NCBI RefSeq assembly: GCF_000768315.1
Contig: NZ_AQQX01000002.1
Location: forward strand, 434,001-498,000
Length of the DNA: 64,000 nt
Reading direction: 5' to 3'
Source: Pseudooceanicola atlanticus
GTDB lineage: Bacteria > Pseudomonadota > Alphaproteobacteria > Rhodobacterales > Rhodobacteraceae
In this document: piece by piece, positions 7,946-18,362 of the stretch
Layout of the letters: each line of letters opens with the position of its first letter
Numbering within the stretch: position 1 is the first letter of the stretch
Notes under the pieces: generated by a model
Seen by the model: the letters and a program-made list of their open reading frames with translations, nothing else
What the model was told of the DNA's origin: nothing
Database searches by the model: none
Made by a program: the position numbers and the translations under genes

Positions 7946-9093
7946 TGGACCATTTCGACCTAATCGTGATCGGGGCCGGCCCCGCCGGTGGCGCCGCCGC
8001 CCATACCGCCGCCCGCAACGGGCTGCGCGTGGCCCTGATCGACCGGCACAAATTCCCGCGGGAAAAGCTCTGCGGTGGCGGGTTCACCGGCCGCAGCTAT
8101 CGCTATTACCGCGAGATCTTCGGCCGCAACATTTCCGACGACATCATCCTGACCAAGGACGTGGTCGAGTTTCATGCCCACGGCCAGGCGCTGGCCCGGA
8201 TCGAGGATATTCCGCCGATCCACATGACCATGCGCCGCGACCTCGACAATGCCATCGTCGATTACGCCCTGGCCTCGGGGGCCGAGGATTTCACCGGGCG
8301 CAGCGTGGCCGAGCTGGATTTCGACCAGCGCCGCGTCACCCTGACCGACGGCCAGACCCTGTCCTACAAGGTCCTGATCGGCGCGGACGGGGCGAATTCC
8401 CAGGTGGCCCGCGAGCTTTACGGCACCGCCTTCGACCATGACCGCATCGGTTTCGGGCTCGAGATCGAGGCCCCGACGCCCCCCGCCTCCGCCCCCGTGC
8501 GGATCGACTTCGGCGCCGCTGAATGGGGCTATGGCTGGTATTTCCCCAAGGCCGGGTCGACCACGATCGGCATCGGCGGCGTGCACCGCCGCAACCCCGA
8601 CATGAAGGGCGCGATGCAGGATTACCTGTCGCTGTTCGGGGCAGAGGGGCAGCACAAGGTCAAGGGCGCCTTCCTGCCCTTCGGCGATGTCCGCCGCTGG
8701 CCGGGCCGACGCGAGGTTCTGCTGGCCGGGGATGCCGCCGGCCTTGTGGACCCGATCACCGGCGAAGGCATTGCATACGCGATGAAATCCGGCGCCCTTG
8801 CCGCCCGGGCCGCGGCCGAGGCGATCGCCGCCAACCACCCGCCCCGCGCCCTGACGCTCTACCGGCAGCACCTGCGTCCGATCCACCGCGCCATGTTCCA
8901 TGCCCGCTGGATCCGCCAGATCATCTTTGCCAAGGGGTTCCGCAACACCTTCATCCGCGCCTTCCGCGGGTCCGGCACGGTGCGGTATCAATATCTGCGC
9001 CTCATGGCCGGAGAGATCGAATACCCCGCCCTCGCCTGGGCCACGTTCAAGAAGGTGCCCTCCTTCCTGCTGCGCAGCGCCACGGGGCGCTAG
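7945..9093 (+). CDS. Geranylgeranyl-reductase-family FAD-dependent oxidoreductase
   Basis: 382 residues. A Rossmann FAD motif VIGAGPAGG lies at 8-16, then DRHKFPREKLCGGG (the PREK.CGG motif typical of the ChlP/GGR family), GADGANS near 145 and the second FAD motif LLAGDAAGLVDPITGEGI near 258. Homologues hydrogenate isoprenoid chains (quinones, chlorophyll side chain, archaeal lipids). No bacteriochlorophyll genes are present here, so a role in quinone or membrane isoprenoid reduction is only inferred. The start is ATG 7945, coupled by TGATG to the lipoprotein hydrolase. Confidence 0.85.
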   Translation: MDHFDLIVIGAGPAGGAAAHTAARNGLRVALIDRHKFPREKLCGGGFTGRSYRYYREIFGRNISDDIILTKDVVEFHAHGQALARIEDIPPIHMTMRRDLDNAIVDYALASGAEDFTGRSVAELDFDQRRVTLTDGQTLSYKVLIGADGANSQVARELYGTAFDHDRIGFGLEIEAPTPPASAPVRIDFGAAEWGYGWYFPKAGSTTIGIGGVHRRNPDMKGAMQDYLSLFGAEGQHKVKGAFLPFGDVRRWPGRREVLLAGDAAGLVDPITGEGIAYAMKSGALAARAAAEAIAANHPPRALTLYRQHLRPIHRAMFHARWIRQIIFAKGFRNTFIRAFRGSGTVRYQYLRLMAGEIEYPALAWATFKKVPSFLLRSATGR

Positions 9094-9270
9094 GCTACTC
9101 GTCAACGCCCGCATCCTCCCGCAGATGTGACCGCTGTCCGGGGGAAGCTATGCCGCCTCGTCGGCCCCACCATCGGGCGCCGCAATGCGCGCGGGCGCAA
9201 CACCGCCCCGACCCGTGCTAATCTCCGCCCCGTCGATGGTGCCAAAGTCGATGGTACCGAAATCGCAGGT

Positions 9271-9972
9271 TCAGGACGTGCCCTCGACCTGCGCGATCAA
9301 TTCCTCGACGCGCGGCCCGATCGCCTCGACGATGCGGGCGACGCCCTCGGCGGCGGGGTGGATGCCATCGGCCTGCATGTATTGCAGCGACAGGGACGGA
9401 TCACCGCCCTCCTCCATCAGCCCGGCGAAGAAGTTGGGCTCGTAGAGCGTGCCGAACTCCTCGGACAGCTCGGGGTAGATCGCCTCGAAATCCTCTTTGT
9501 ATTCAAGTCCGTAGTTGGATGATGCGGTCAACCCGATCACCAGCATCTCGACCCCGGCGGCCTGCCCTTCCTCGAGGATGCCGCGCATGTTGGCCCGGCT
9601 GTCCGCCGGGTCCAGGCCGCGCAGCAGGTCATTGCCCCCCAGCGTCACGATCATCGCGTCGATCTCGTCTGTCAGGGACCAGGCCACCCGCGACAGCCCG
9701 CCCCGCGTCGTGTCGCCCGACACGCCGCCATTGACGATCTTCACCTCGTGGCCACGCTCGGTCAGCCAGGCCTCGAGCTGCGGGACGAACCCTTCATCAA
9801 CCGGCAGCCCGTATCCTTGCGTCAGCGAATCCCCCAGGGCCAGGATCTCCACCGGCTCCGCCATCACGGGCGCGGCGACCCCCAGGCCAATTATGAGCGC
9901 CGCTGCCTTGCCCCGCGCGCGCCCGTGCCCATATGACCCTAAGGCCCGACGCAGCAAAGGATAAAGCCGCAT
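9271..9972 (-). CDS. tesA: TesA-like periplasmic SGNH esterase (arylesterase/thioesterase I)
   Basis: 233 residues. The signal peptide spans the first about 38 residues (basic start, AAALIIGLGVAAPVMA). The SGNH-hydrolase blocks are all present: ALGDSLTQGYG (catalytic Ser), SGDTTRGG (Gly block), LGGNDLLRG (Asn block) and DGIHP (catalytic Asp-His). E. coli TesA is the closest well-known relative (periplasmic thioesterase/lysophospholipase/arylesterase). The start is ATG 9972, which overlaps the start of the divergent ATPase gene in the tetramer CATG. TesA and YbbA/YbbP are also neighbours in other proteobacteria. Confidence 0.9.
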   Translation of the reverse strand: MRLYPLLRRALGSYGHGRARGKAAALIIGLGVAAPVMAEPVEILALGDSLTQGYGLPVDEGFVPQLEAWLTERGHEVKIVNGGVSGDTTRGGLSRVAWSLTDEIDAMIVTLGGNDLLRGLDPADSRANMRGILEEGQAAGVEMLVIGLTASSNYGLEYKEDFEAIYPELSEEFGTLYEPNFFAGLMEEGGDPSLSLQYMQADGIHPAAEGVARIVEAIGPRVEELIAQVEGTS

Positions 9973-10657
9973 GACCGACCCGATCCTGTCCCTCAACGAT
10001 GCGCGGCTGACCCTCGACGGCAATGCCGGTCCGGTCGACATCCTGCGCGGCATCACGCTGGACGTGGAAAAGGGCGAAACCCTGGGTCTGATCGGGCCAT
10101 CGGGATCGGGCAAATCGTCTCTCCTCATGCTCATGGGCGGGCTGGAACGCGCCACCGGGGGGCAGATCACCGCGCTTGGCCATGACCTGACCGCCATGTC
10201 CGAGGACGCGCTGGCCCGCTTTCGTAGGGATCATATGGGGGTGGTCTTCCAATCCTTCCACCTGATTCCGACGATGACGGCGCTGGAAAACGTGGCAACG
10301 CCGCTGGAACTGGCCGGCAAGCCCGATGCCTTCGAACGCGCGGCCGAGGAACTGGCCGCCGTCGGTCTGGCCGGCCGCGCCGATCACTACCCCGCCCAGA
10401 TGTCGGGCGGCGAACAGCAACGGGTGGCGCTGGCCCGCGCCTCTGCCCCGCGCCCCGATATCCTGCTGGCCGATGAACCCACCGGCAATCTCGACGGGCC
10501 CAACGGGCAGGCGATCATGGACATGCTCTTCGGCTTGCGCGACCGCCACGGCGCGACCCTCGTCCTGGTGACCCACGCCCCCGACCTGGCGCAGCGATGC
10601 GACCGGGTGATCCGCCTGCGCGACGGCGCCCTCGACCGGGCGGAGGCCGCGGCGTGA
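9971..10657 (+). CDS. ybbA: YbbA-like ABC transporter ATP-binding protein
   Basis: 228-residue ATPase of the LolD/MacB-type family. Walker A GPSGSGKSS lies near residue 41, signature SGGEQQRVALARA near 140, Walker B ILLADEPTGNLD near 161 and the switch VTHAPDL near 198. It pairs with the FtsX-like permease encoded immediately downstream (GTGA overlap), forming a YbbA-YbbP exporter whose substrate is undefined. AAAGGA precedes the ATG, but it lies within the tesA coding sequence because the two genes diverge from overlapping start codons. Confidence 0.92.
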   Translation: MTDPILSLNDARLTLDGNAGPVDILRGITLDVEKGETLGLIGPSGSGKSSLLMLMGGLERATGGQITALGHDLTAMSEDALARFRRDHMGVVFQSFHLIPTMTALENVATPLELAGKPDAFERAAEELAAVGLAGRADHYPAQMSGGEQQRVALARASAPRPDILLADEPTGNLDGPNGQAIMDMLFGLRDRHGATLVLVTHAPDLAQRCDRVIRLRDGALDRAEAAA

Positions 10658-13197
10658 GCCTTGCAGCAGATGCCCGCCTGGCCCTGAAATTCGCCTCCCG
10701 CGAATTGCGCGGCGGCCTGTCGGGGTTTCGTATCCTGCTCGCCTGCCTGGCCATTGGCGTCGCCGCGATCGCTGGTGTCGGATCAATCCGCGCCGCCATC
10801 GAAGCGGGGCTGGAGGCCGAGGGCGCGGCGCTGCTGGGCGGCGATGCCGAGGTGTCCTTCACCTACCGCTTCGCCAACGAGGAAGAGCGCGCCTGGATGA
10901 CCGAGACGGCGCTAAGTGTCTCCGAAATTGCCGATTTCCGCTCCATGGCCACGGTCCCGCGCGAGGATGGCAGCACCGACCGCGCCCTGACCCAGATCAA
11001 GGCCGTCGACACGACCTACCCGCTGATCGGCACCGTCGGCCTGTCGCCGGACATCCCCCTGCCAGAGGCGCTGTCCTGCGCCGCTGACACCCCCTGCATC
11101 GTGGCCGAACAATTGCTGACCGACCGCCTTGGGCTGACGCCCGGCGATACCCTGCGGCTCGGTTCCAAGACCTTCGTGCTGGGCGCGATCCTGACCAATG
11201 AACCCGACAGCGCCACCGGCGGCTTCGGCTTCGGCCCACGGATCATCGTTCGCCGCGCCGACCTGGAGGGATCGGGCCTGCTGCAACCCGGCACGCTCTT
11301 CGACAGCCATTACCGGATGACCCTGCCCGAGGGCGCCGATATCGACGCCATCAAGGCCGAGGCCGAGGGCCGCTTCGAAAGCAGCGGCCTGCGCTGGCGC
11401 GACGCCCGCAACGGGGCGCCCGGCGTGGCGCGCTTCGTCGACCGGCTGGGGGCATTCCTGATCCTCGTTGGCCTGTCGGGCCTGGCCGTCGGCGGGGTCG
11501 GTGTCTCCGCCGCCGTCCGCGCCTACCTGGCGCGCAAGACCTCTGTCATCGCGACCCTGCGAACGCTGGGCGCGACCCGGCAGGTGATCTTCCTCACCTA
11601 CTTCCTGCAGATCGGCGCGCTGGCCCTGCTGGGTATCGTCGCGGGCCTCCTGCTGGGGGGCTTCGTGCCGCTCGCGCTGGCCCCGATCATCGCCGATCAA
11701 TTGCCGGTGCCCGCCCGGTTCGGCCTTTTCCCCGGCACCCTGGCCGAGGCCGCGATCTATGGCGCGCTGACCGCGCTGGTCTTCACCCTCTGGCCCCTCG
11801 CCCGGGCCGAGGAGGTGCGCGCCGCCACGCTGTTCCGCGACGCGCTGTCTGCGGGCCGCGCCCTGCCGCGCCCGACCTACCTGGTGGTGATCGCGGTCTT
11901 CCTCGCGGTCCTGGTGGGCACCGCAGCGCTCTTCTCCGGCACGTGGGAGCTGACCCTGTGGACCGCGGGCGGCATCGCCTTCGCCCTTGTGCTGCTGAGG
12001 CTGGCGGGGCTGCTGCTGCGCGCCGCCGCCCGCCGCGCGCAATCCGCCGCACGGGGCCGCGCCCCGCTGAGGTGGGCGCTCGCCTCCATCGGCGGACCAC
12101 GCAGCGAGGCCCTGCCGGTGGTCCTTTCCCTCGGGCTCGGCCTGTCGGTGCTGGCCGCCGTGGGCCAGATCGACGGCAACCTGCGCGGCGCGATCACCCG
12201 CGAATTGCCCGACCGCGCGCCCTCGTTCTTCTTCGTCGACATCCAGAAGGACCAGATGCCGGCCTTCCTCGACCGCGTCGAAACCGACCCCGCCGTCAGC
12301 CGCGTCGACAGCGCACCGATGCTGCGCGGGATCATCACCCGCATCAACGGACGCCCGGCGGCCGAGGTCGCGGGCGATCACTGGGTGCTGCGCGGCGACC
12401 GCGGCGTGACCTATTCCGGCCCCTTGCCCGACACGACCCGGATCACCGCCGGTGAATGGTGGGGCCCCGATTACGATGGCCCGCCCCAGATCTCCTTTGC
12501 CGCCGAAGAGGCCGCCGAGATGGGGCTGAACCTCGGTGACGAGATGACGATCAACATCCTGGGCCGCGACATCACCGGCACGGTCACCTCGTTCCGCGAG
12601 GTCGATTTCTCGACCGCCGGAATGGGCTTCATCACCGCCATGAACCCCTCTGCGTTGGAGGGCGCGCCGCACAGTTTCATCGCCACGGTCTATGCCGACG
12701 CGCAGGCCGAGGCCGCGATCCTGCGCGACATCGGCAACGAGGCCCCGAACGTTACGGCAATCCGCGTCCGCGACGCGATCGACCGGGTGGCGGTCCTTTT
12801 GCAGGGTATCGCCTCGGCCACGTCCTGGGGCGCCGCGGCGACGCTGCTGACCGGGTTCCTGGTGCTGATCGGCGCGGCCCTGTCGGGCGAACGCGACCGG
12901 GTCTACGAAGCTGCGGTGCTGAAGACCCTGGGCGCCTCGCGCCGCCGCATCCTGGGCAGCCTCGCCCTGCGGTCCGCGCTGCTGGGCGCGGGCGCGGGGC
13001 TGGTCGCCCTGGCCGCCGGGATCGCCGGGGCCTGGGCCGTGTCGTATTTCGTGCTGGAAACCGATTTCGCGGTGATCTGGGCCAATGCCCTGGCCATCGT
13101 GCTGGGCGGGCTGCTGGCCAACCTGCTGGCCGGGCTGGCCTTTGCCTGGCGCCCGCTCTCAGTGCGCCCAGCCCAGGTGTTGCGCGCACAGGACTGA
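10654..13197 (+). CDS. ybbP: YbbP-like FtsX-family ABC permease
   Basis: 847-residue inner-membrane permease with the duplicated layout of YbbP: an N-terminal helix (LLACLAIGVAAIAGVGSI near 31), a large periplasmic MacB-like domain, FtsX helices around 270-400, further helices near 410-480, a second periplasmic domain and a final FtsX triplet (about 710-840). The start was set at GTG 10654: GGAGG lies 9 nt upstream and GTGA couples it to ybbA. An upstream extension of 19 arginine/proline-rich residues is judged an artefact. It probably works in lipid or lipoprotein handling, though this is unproven. Confidence 0.9.
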   Translation: MSLAADARLALKFASRELRGGLSGFRILLACLAIGVAAIAGVGSIRAAIEAGLEAEGAALLGGDAEVSFTYRFANEEERAWMTETALSVSEIADFRSMATVPREDGSTDRALTQIKAVDTTYPLIGTVGLSPDIPLPEALSCAADTPCIVAEQLLTDRLGLTPGDTLRLGSKTFVLGAILTNEPDSATGGFGFGPRIIVRRADLEGSGLLQPGTLFDSHYRMTLPEGADIDAIKAEAEGRFESSGLRWRDARNGAPGVARFVDRLGAFLILVGLSGLAVGGVGVSAAVRAYLARKTSVIATLRTLGATRQVIFLTYFLQIGALALLGIVAGLLLGGFVPLALAPIIADQLPVPARFGLFPGTLAEAAIYGALTALVFTLWPLARAEEVRAATLFRDALSAGRALPRPTYLVVIAVFLAVLVGTAALFSGTWELTLWTAGGIAFALVLLRLAGLLLRAAARRAQSAARGRAPLRWALASIGGPRSEALPVVLSLGLGLSVLAAVGQIDGNLRGAITRELPDRAPSFFFVDIQKDQMPAFLDRVETDPAVSRVDSAPMLRGIITRINGRPAAEVAGDHWVLRGDRGVTYSGPLPDTTRITAGEWWGPDYDGPPQISFAAEEAAEMGLNLGDEMTINILGRDITGTVTSFREVDFSTAGMGFITAMNPSALEGAPHSFIATVYADAQAEAAILRDIGNEAPNVTAIRVRDAIDRVAVLLQGIASATSWGAAATLLTGFLVLIGAALSGERDRVYEAAVLKTLGASRRRILGSLALRSALLGAGAGLVALAAGIAGAWAVSYFVLETDFAVIWANALAIVLGGLLANLLAGLAFAWRPLSVRPAQVLRAQD

Positions 13198-13223
13198 CGG
13201 TCGCGTTGGCCGAGAGTGCGGAA

Positions 13224-13307
13224 AGGGGCTCTGCCCCTTGCGCCCAAAGCTGCGCTTTGCGCGCTACCCCGGAGTATTTTGGGCAAGATGAAGCAGGGGG
13301 GCGGCGC
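13224..13307 (-). repeat. 84-bp dispersed repeat, copy 1
   Basis: Read on the minus strand, these 84 bases are identical to 21444-21527. The element begins GCGCCGCCCCCCTGC and contains the core TTCATCTTGCCCAAAATACTCC (minus strand of 13271-13292). It ends in two potential hairpins (GCGCAAAGC/GCTTTGGGCGC, and GGGGC-AGA-GCCCC). It lies just downstream of ybbP. Confidence 0.9.
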
Positions 13308-13381
13308 GGGCTGAGCAATCTTGCGCCCGGCAGCCCCGGCGGAATGGCGCGGCAGGATCGAAACCTACGCCACCGCCCCCT

Positions 13382-13430
13382 TTCATCTTGCCCAAAATAC
13401 TCCGGGATTCTCAAGGGCAGCGCCCTTGAG
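13382..13430 (+). repeat. Core repeat copy 2 with its own hairpin
   Basis: Positions 13382-13405 are the exact reverse complement of 13269-13292, so the two cores form a 24-bp perfect inverted repeat about 90 bp apart. Immediately after it comes a 9-bp perfect hairpin (13410-13418 with 13422-13430, loop AGC), a different hairpin from the one that follows copy 1. Confidence 0.85.
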
Positions 13431-13483
13431 CGCCCTTGCGGCGCGAGCAAGATAAAATCGTATGCGCCGCAGGCGCTCCGGCA

Positions 13484-13518
13484 TGGAAAAAGCCCCCCGG
13501 ATCAATCCGGGGGGCTTT
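13484..13518 (-). terminator. Intrinsic terminator of the ccoNOQP operon
   Basis: A 13-bp perfect stem (13489-13501 with 13506-13518) and a 4-nt loop, followed on the minus strand by GCTTTTTCC. It is located about 100 bp downstream of the ccoP stop. Confidence 0.85.
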
Positions 13519-13619
13519 GCATTTCGGGCACCGGCCGTTCAGGAAACGCGCGAACAGGACGAACGGGCCGGTGCCGCCCCGCCAGCCAACGGGCCGGCAG
13601 GGAGGGCGTCAGGCAGGGG

Positions 13620-14480
13620 TCATTCCCCCCCGCCAAGCTGGTGGACATAGGCCGTCACCGCGCGGATCTGGGCCTCTGACAAACGGGTCTGCCAAGCAGG
13701 CATCACGCCGAAGCGGGAATTGGTCACCGTCTCCTTGAGCGTCGCGTAGTCGCCGCCATAGAGCCAGATCGCATCCGTCAGGTTGGGCGCGCCCTGGTCT
13801 CGGTCGCCAGTGCCGTCTTCCATGTGGCAGGCGGCGCAATTGTCGGCATAGACCGTGGCGCCGGTTTCCACGAGGCTCGCATCCACCGGATCACCGGAGA
13901 GCGACATGACGTAGTTCACCACCGCCTCGATATCGCCTTCCTCCAGCAGCTCGTCGCGACCGAAGGCCGGCATCTGCGACCAGCGCGGATCCTCGCCTTC
14001 CTCGTTGCGCACACCGTTGGAGATCGTGTGGTGGATCGCCTCGATATCGCCACCCCAGAGCCAGCTGTCGTCCAGCAGGTTCGGGTAACCCTTGGCGCCG
14101 GCCGCACCGGAGCCGTGGCACTGCGCGCACCAGGTCTTGAAGACGGCGGCCCCGGCGGAAACGGCATAGCCGTTCAGCTCCGGGTTCTCGGGGATCGCGG
14201 TCAGCTCGACCGAGGCCAGCTGGGCGTTGATCTCGGCGTTGCTTTCGTTGACCGCCTCGATCTCGGCCGCGACTTCGCCGCGGGTCGAGTAGCCCAGGAT
14301 CCCGGCCGTGGCCTGGTTCACCAGCGGCCATGCGGGGTAGAGGATGGTGTAGATCACCCCCCACACGATGCAGGCATAGAAGGTCCACAGCCACCAGCGG
14401 GGCAGCGGGGTGTTGAGTTCCTCGATCCCGTCCCAGCTATGGCCCGTCGTGCCGTGCTTGTCTTTAAGGTCTTCGCTCAT
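13620..14480 (-). CDS. ccoP: Cytochrome cbb3 oxidase subunit III (dihaem cytochrome c)
   Basis: 286 residues. A FixP-type N-terminal segment with one membrane helix ([20 protein letters not shown], about 29-48) is followed by two c-type haem domains with CAQCH (near 137) and CAACH (near 220). It passes electrons from cytochrome bc1/c to CcoO and CcoN in the cytoplasmic membrane. It is the last gene of the ccoNOQP operon, starting 1 base after the ccoQ stop. The ccoGHIS maturation genes that often follow are absent; the next gene is convergent ybbP. Confidence 0.96.
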   Translation of the reverse strand: MSEDLKDKHGTTGHSWDGIEELNTPLPRWWLWTFYACIVWGVIYTILYPAWPLVNQATAGILGYSTRGEVAAEIEAVNESNAEINAQLASVELTAIPENPELNGYAVSAGAAVFKTWCAQCHGSGAAGAKGYPNLLDDSWLWGGDIEAIHHTISNGVRNEEGEDPRWSQMPAFGRDELLEEGDIEAVVNYVMSLSGDPVDASLVETGATVYADNCAACHMEDGTGDRDQGAPNLTDAIWLYGGDYATLKETVTNSRFGVMPAWQTRLSEAQIRAVTAYVHQLGGGE

Positions 14481-14481
14481 C

Positions 14482-14676
14482 TCAGGCCTCCTTTGCGACC
14501 TGTGCCGCGTCAGCAGCAGGCTTTGTTTCGTTCCGGAACGGGATGCTGGCCGTGTCCTGGTAGGTCTTGCGGCTTCCCGGGCGAAAGACCCAGATGATCA
14601 CCGCGATGAAGAAGCTGAAGAGCGCCAGGAGCATCCAGCTGTCGGCGAATTCCCGAAGGATGGAATAGGTGTCCAT
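14482..14676 (-). CDS. ccoQ: Cytochrome cbb3 oxidase subunit CcoQ
   Basis: 64-residue protein with one transmembrane helix (about 14-31, [18 protein letters not shown]) and a hydrophilic tail. CcoQ stabilises the cbb3 complex, especially in the presence of oxygen. Identity follows from its place between ccoO and ccoP and the short single-helix shape ending in the RPGSRK segment. Confidence 0.92.
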   Translation of the reverse strand: MDTYSILREFADSWMLLALFSFFIAVIIWVFRPGSRKTYQDTASIPFRNETKPAADAAQVAKEA

Positions 14677-14686
14677 GATCGCCCCC

Positions 14687-15418
14687 TTACCGGCTTGCGT
14701 CGGGCGTGAAGGTCGAGAAATCGACCAGCGTGCCGAGCATTTGCAGATAGGCGATCAGGGCATCCATCTCGGACACGCCGGGCCGGCCATCGAAGTTGCG
14801 GACCTGCACCGTGTCCTCGGAGTACCGCTCCAGCAGACCGTCATAGTCGCTGTCCGGATCTGCCTGGGCCAGGAAGTCGGCCTGGCCGTTTTCCAGCATC
14901 TCCTCGGTATAGGGCACGCCGACGATGCGGTGCGTGGCCATGATGTCCTGGATGTATTCGCCCTCGATCAGGGTGTTCTCCAGGAAGCCGTATTTCGGCA
15001 TCACCGATTCCGGCACCACGGATTGCGGGTCGCGCAGGTGATCCACGTGCCATTCATCCGAGTAGCGGCCGCCGACGCGGGCGAGGTCGGGCCCCGTCCG
15101 CTTGGAGCCCCACTGGAACGGGTGGTCGTACATCGATTCCGCAGCCAGCGAGTAGTGACCATAGCGCTCGACCTCGTCCCGCATCGGGCGGATCATCTGG
15201 CTGTGGCACACATAGCAGCCTTCGCGGATGTAGATGTCGCGACCGGCCAGTTCCAGCGGCGTGTAGGGGCGCACCCCCTCGACATCCTCGATCGTGTTCT
15301 CGAGGTAGAAGAGGGGAGCGATCTCCACGATGCCGCCGACGGTGACCACGGCGAAGGAGAGGGCGAGCAGGAGCGTCGCGTTCTTCTCCAGGACCTTGTG
15401 CTTATCAAGAATTCCCAT
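14687..15418 (-). CDS. ccoO: Cytochrome cbb3 oxidase subunit II (monohaem cytochrome c)
   Basis: 243 residues. It has an N-terminal membrane anchor (about 14-33), then the haem-c motif [18 protein letters not shown] near residue 71 and a distal methionine in [21 protein letters not shown] is characteristic of FixO/CcoO. It relays electrons from CcoP to the CcoN haem b. It lies 12 bp after ccoN. Confidence 0.96.
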   Translation of the reverse strand: MGILDKHKVLEKNATLLLALSFAVVTVGGIVEIAPLFYLENTIEDVEGVRPYTPLELAGRDIYIREGCYVCHSQMIRPMRDEVERYGHYSLAAESMYDHPFQWGSKRTGPDLARVGGRYSDEWHVDHLRDPQSVVPESVMPKYGFLENTLIEGEYIQDIMATHRIVGVPYTEEMLENGQADFLAQADPDSDYDGLLERYSEDTVQVRNFDGRPGVSEMDALIAYLQMLGTLVDFSTFTPDASR

Positions 15419-15430
15419 TGTCCTGTTTCC

Positions 15431-17035
<1,605 letters not shown>

Positions 17036-17129
17036 GTCGCGTCCCTTCGTCAGTCCTTCGCAGAGAGAATCCCCCCGCGTTTCGGATATTCGACTTCCGG
17101 CTTAATGAAGCCGTGGCGGACGCTCGGCT

Positions 17130-17143
17130 TTGATCTGCGTCAA
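17130..17143 (-). promoter_or_regulatory. FnrL box upstream of ccoN
   Basis: TTGATCTGCGTCAA matches the FNR/FnrL consensus TTGAT-N4-ATCAA at 9 of 10 half-site bases. Its centre is about 101 bp before the ccoN ATG. If activation is class II (box at -41.5), transcription would start near 17095, giving a leader of about 60 nt; a CATTAA-like -10 lies at the right distance. Confidence 0.88.
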
Positions 17144-17355
17144 CGTCCCACCAAAGATGTATTTTCTCGTGAAGTTATCGGTCCATTAAGAACCCGAGAT
17201 GACGGTCGGGGCCCCGAACGCAGGCTCTTGCTGCAAGGCGGCATTGCGCCGACTGGGGAAAATCTGTGCGGGAAAGGTGGTTTAACCGGCACTCCGGGAA
17301 GGTTTTGCGCAGGTGCAGCGGACCGCTTCGGGGGCCTGATCCTGTTTAGCGTCAT

Positions 17356-17369
17356 TTGATGCCGGTCAA
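17356..17369 (+). promoter_or_regulatory. FnrL box upstream of usp
   Basis: TTGATGCCGGTCAA again has 9 of 10 half-site matches to TTGAT-N4-ATCAA. It is centred about 70 bp before the usp ATG, which would put a class II start near 17404. The 397-bp ccoN-usp intergenic region holds this and the box at 17130; no ORF there is supported. Confidence 0.85.
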
Positions 17370-17432
17370 GGAAAGGCGATTCGGGATCGGCAATTCTGGG
17401 GTCAGATTCGGATTAACGCCGTGGAGGACCTC

Positions 17433-18272
17433 ATGGCCATCAAGACAATCTCAACCGCGCTGACGGACAAGACGCTCGTGCGTCCGATCCTCGAAGCCGC
17501 CGGCGCCCTTGCCACCACCCATGACGCACATCTGGACGTGCTGTGTCTGGGCGTCGACCGGTCCCAGATGGGCTATTACTACGCCGGGGCCAACGCGATG
17601 ATCCTGCAGGAGGCGATCTCTCGTGCCGGGGCCGAAGCCGAGGAGATCGAGGCCGAGGCACGTGTCGTGCTGGCCAACCTCGATGTCCGCTGGGGCACCG
17701 ATACCGGCGTCAGCCAGATGGCCGACCTGTCGCGCCACGTTGCCGGGCATACCCGTTTTTCGGACCTCGTCGTGCTTCCGCGCCCCTATGGCGAAGGCAA
17801 GGGGACGGAGCTGGAGGCCGTGGTCGAGGCCGCGATGTTCGAAGGCCGCACCCCGGTTCTGGTCGTGCCGGACGGGGCCGATGTGACCACCATGCCCAAG
17901 AAGGTACTACTGTGCTGGAACGAAAGCCCCGAGGCGCTGACCGCGATCCGCGCCTCGCTTCCGCTGCTGGCCAAGGCCGAAACCGTGCATGTCGTGGTCA
18001 TCGACCCGCCGGTGCACGGGCCCAACCGCTCTGATCCGGGCGGGATGCTGGCAGGCTGGCTCGCCCGCCAGGGCGTGAAGTCCGAGATCGACGTGATCGC
18101 GCGCACCATGCCCCGCATCTCCGACCTGATCCGCCGCCAGGCCGAAGATATCGGCGCGGACATGGTGGTGATGGGCGCCTACGGCCATTCCCGGTTCCGC
18201 GAAGCGATCCTCGGCGGCGCGACCCGCAACATGCTGGAACAGGCGGAACTTCCGGTCTTCATGGCCCATTGA
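17433..18272 (+). CDS. Tandem universal stress protein, FnrL-controlled
   Basis: 279 residues made of two UspA domains. The second carries the ATP-binding signature GAYGHSRFREAILGGATR (G-2x-G-9x-G-S/T type) near the C-terminus; the first domain's site is degenerate. Such proteins lie next to cbb3 oxidase genes in related bacteria and are linked to adaptation to low oxygen. The start was set at ATG 17433, with GGAGG 5 nt upstream; an in-frame GTG four codons earlier overlaps the ribosome-binding site. It is divergent from ccoN and ends at a shared terminator. Confidence 0.9.
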   Translation: MAIKTISTALTDKTLVRPILEAAGALATTHDAHLDVLCLGVDRSQMGYYYAGANAMILQEAISRAGAEAEEIEAEARVVLANLDVRWGTDTGVSQMADLSRHVAGHTRFSDLVVLPRPYGEGKGTELEAVVEAAMFEGRTPVLVVPDGADVTTMPKKVLLCWNESPEALTAIRASLPLLAKAETVHVVVIDPPVHGPNRSDPGGMLAGWLARQGVKSEIDVIARTMPRISDLIRRQAEDIGADMVVMGAYGHSRFREAILGGATRNMLEQAELPVFMAH

Positions 18273-18296
18273 GGCCCCGACCCCCGAAAGAATTAG

Positions 18297-18328
18297 AAAC
18301 GGCCGGCGGAGCGATCCGCCGGCCGTTT
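18297..18328. terminator. Bidirectional terminator between usp and fnrL
   Basis: A 14-bp perfect stem (18297-18310 with 18315-18328) and loop GCGA, with T-runs at both ends (GTTTTC on plus, GTTTCTAATTC on minus). It serves both convergent genes. Confidence 0.9.
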
Positions 18329-18362
18329 TCGCTTGAATGCCGTGGCGGTCAGACCGAACGGT

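Noticed and set aside
9094-9270. Short gap after the flavoprotein gene with the near-repeat GTCGATGGT
   Set aside because: The two 9-base matches are isolated and no hairpin, promoter or ORF is convincing.
9973-10197. 75-codon N-terminal extension of the TesA-like protein
   Set aside because: Antisense to ybbA and would bury the signal peptide inside the protein.
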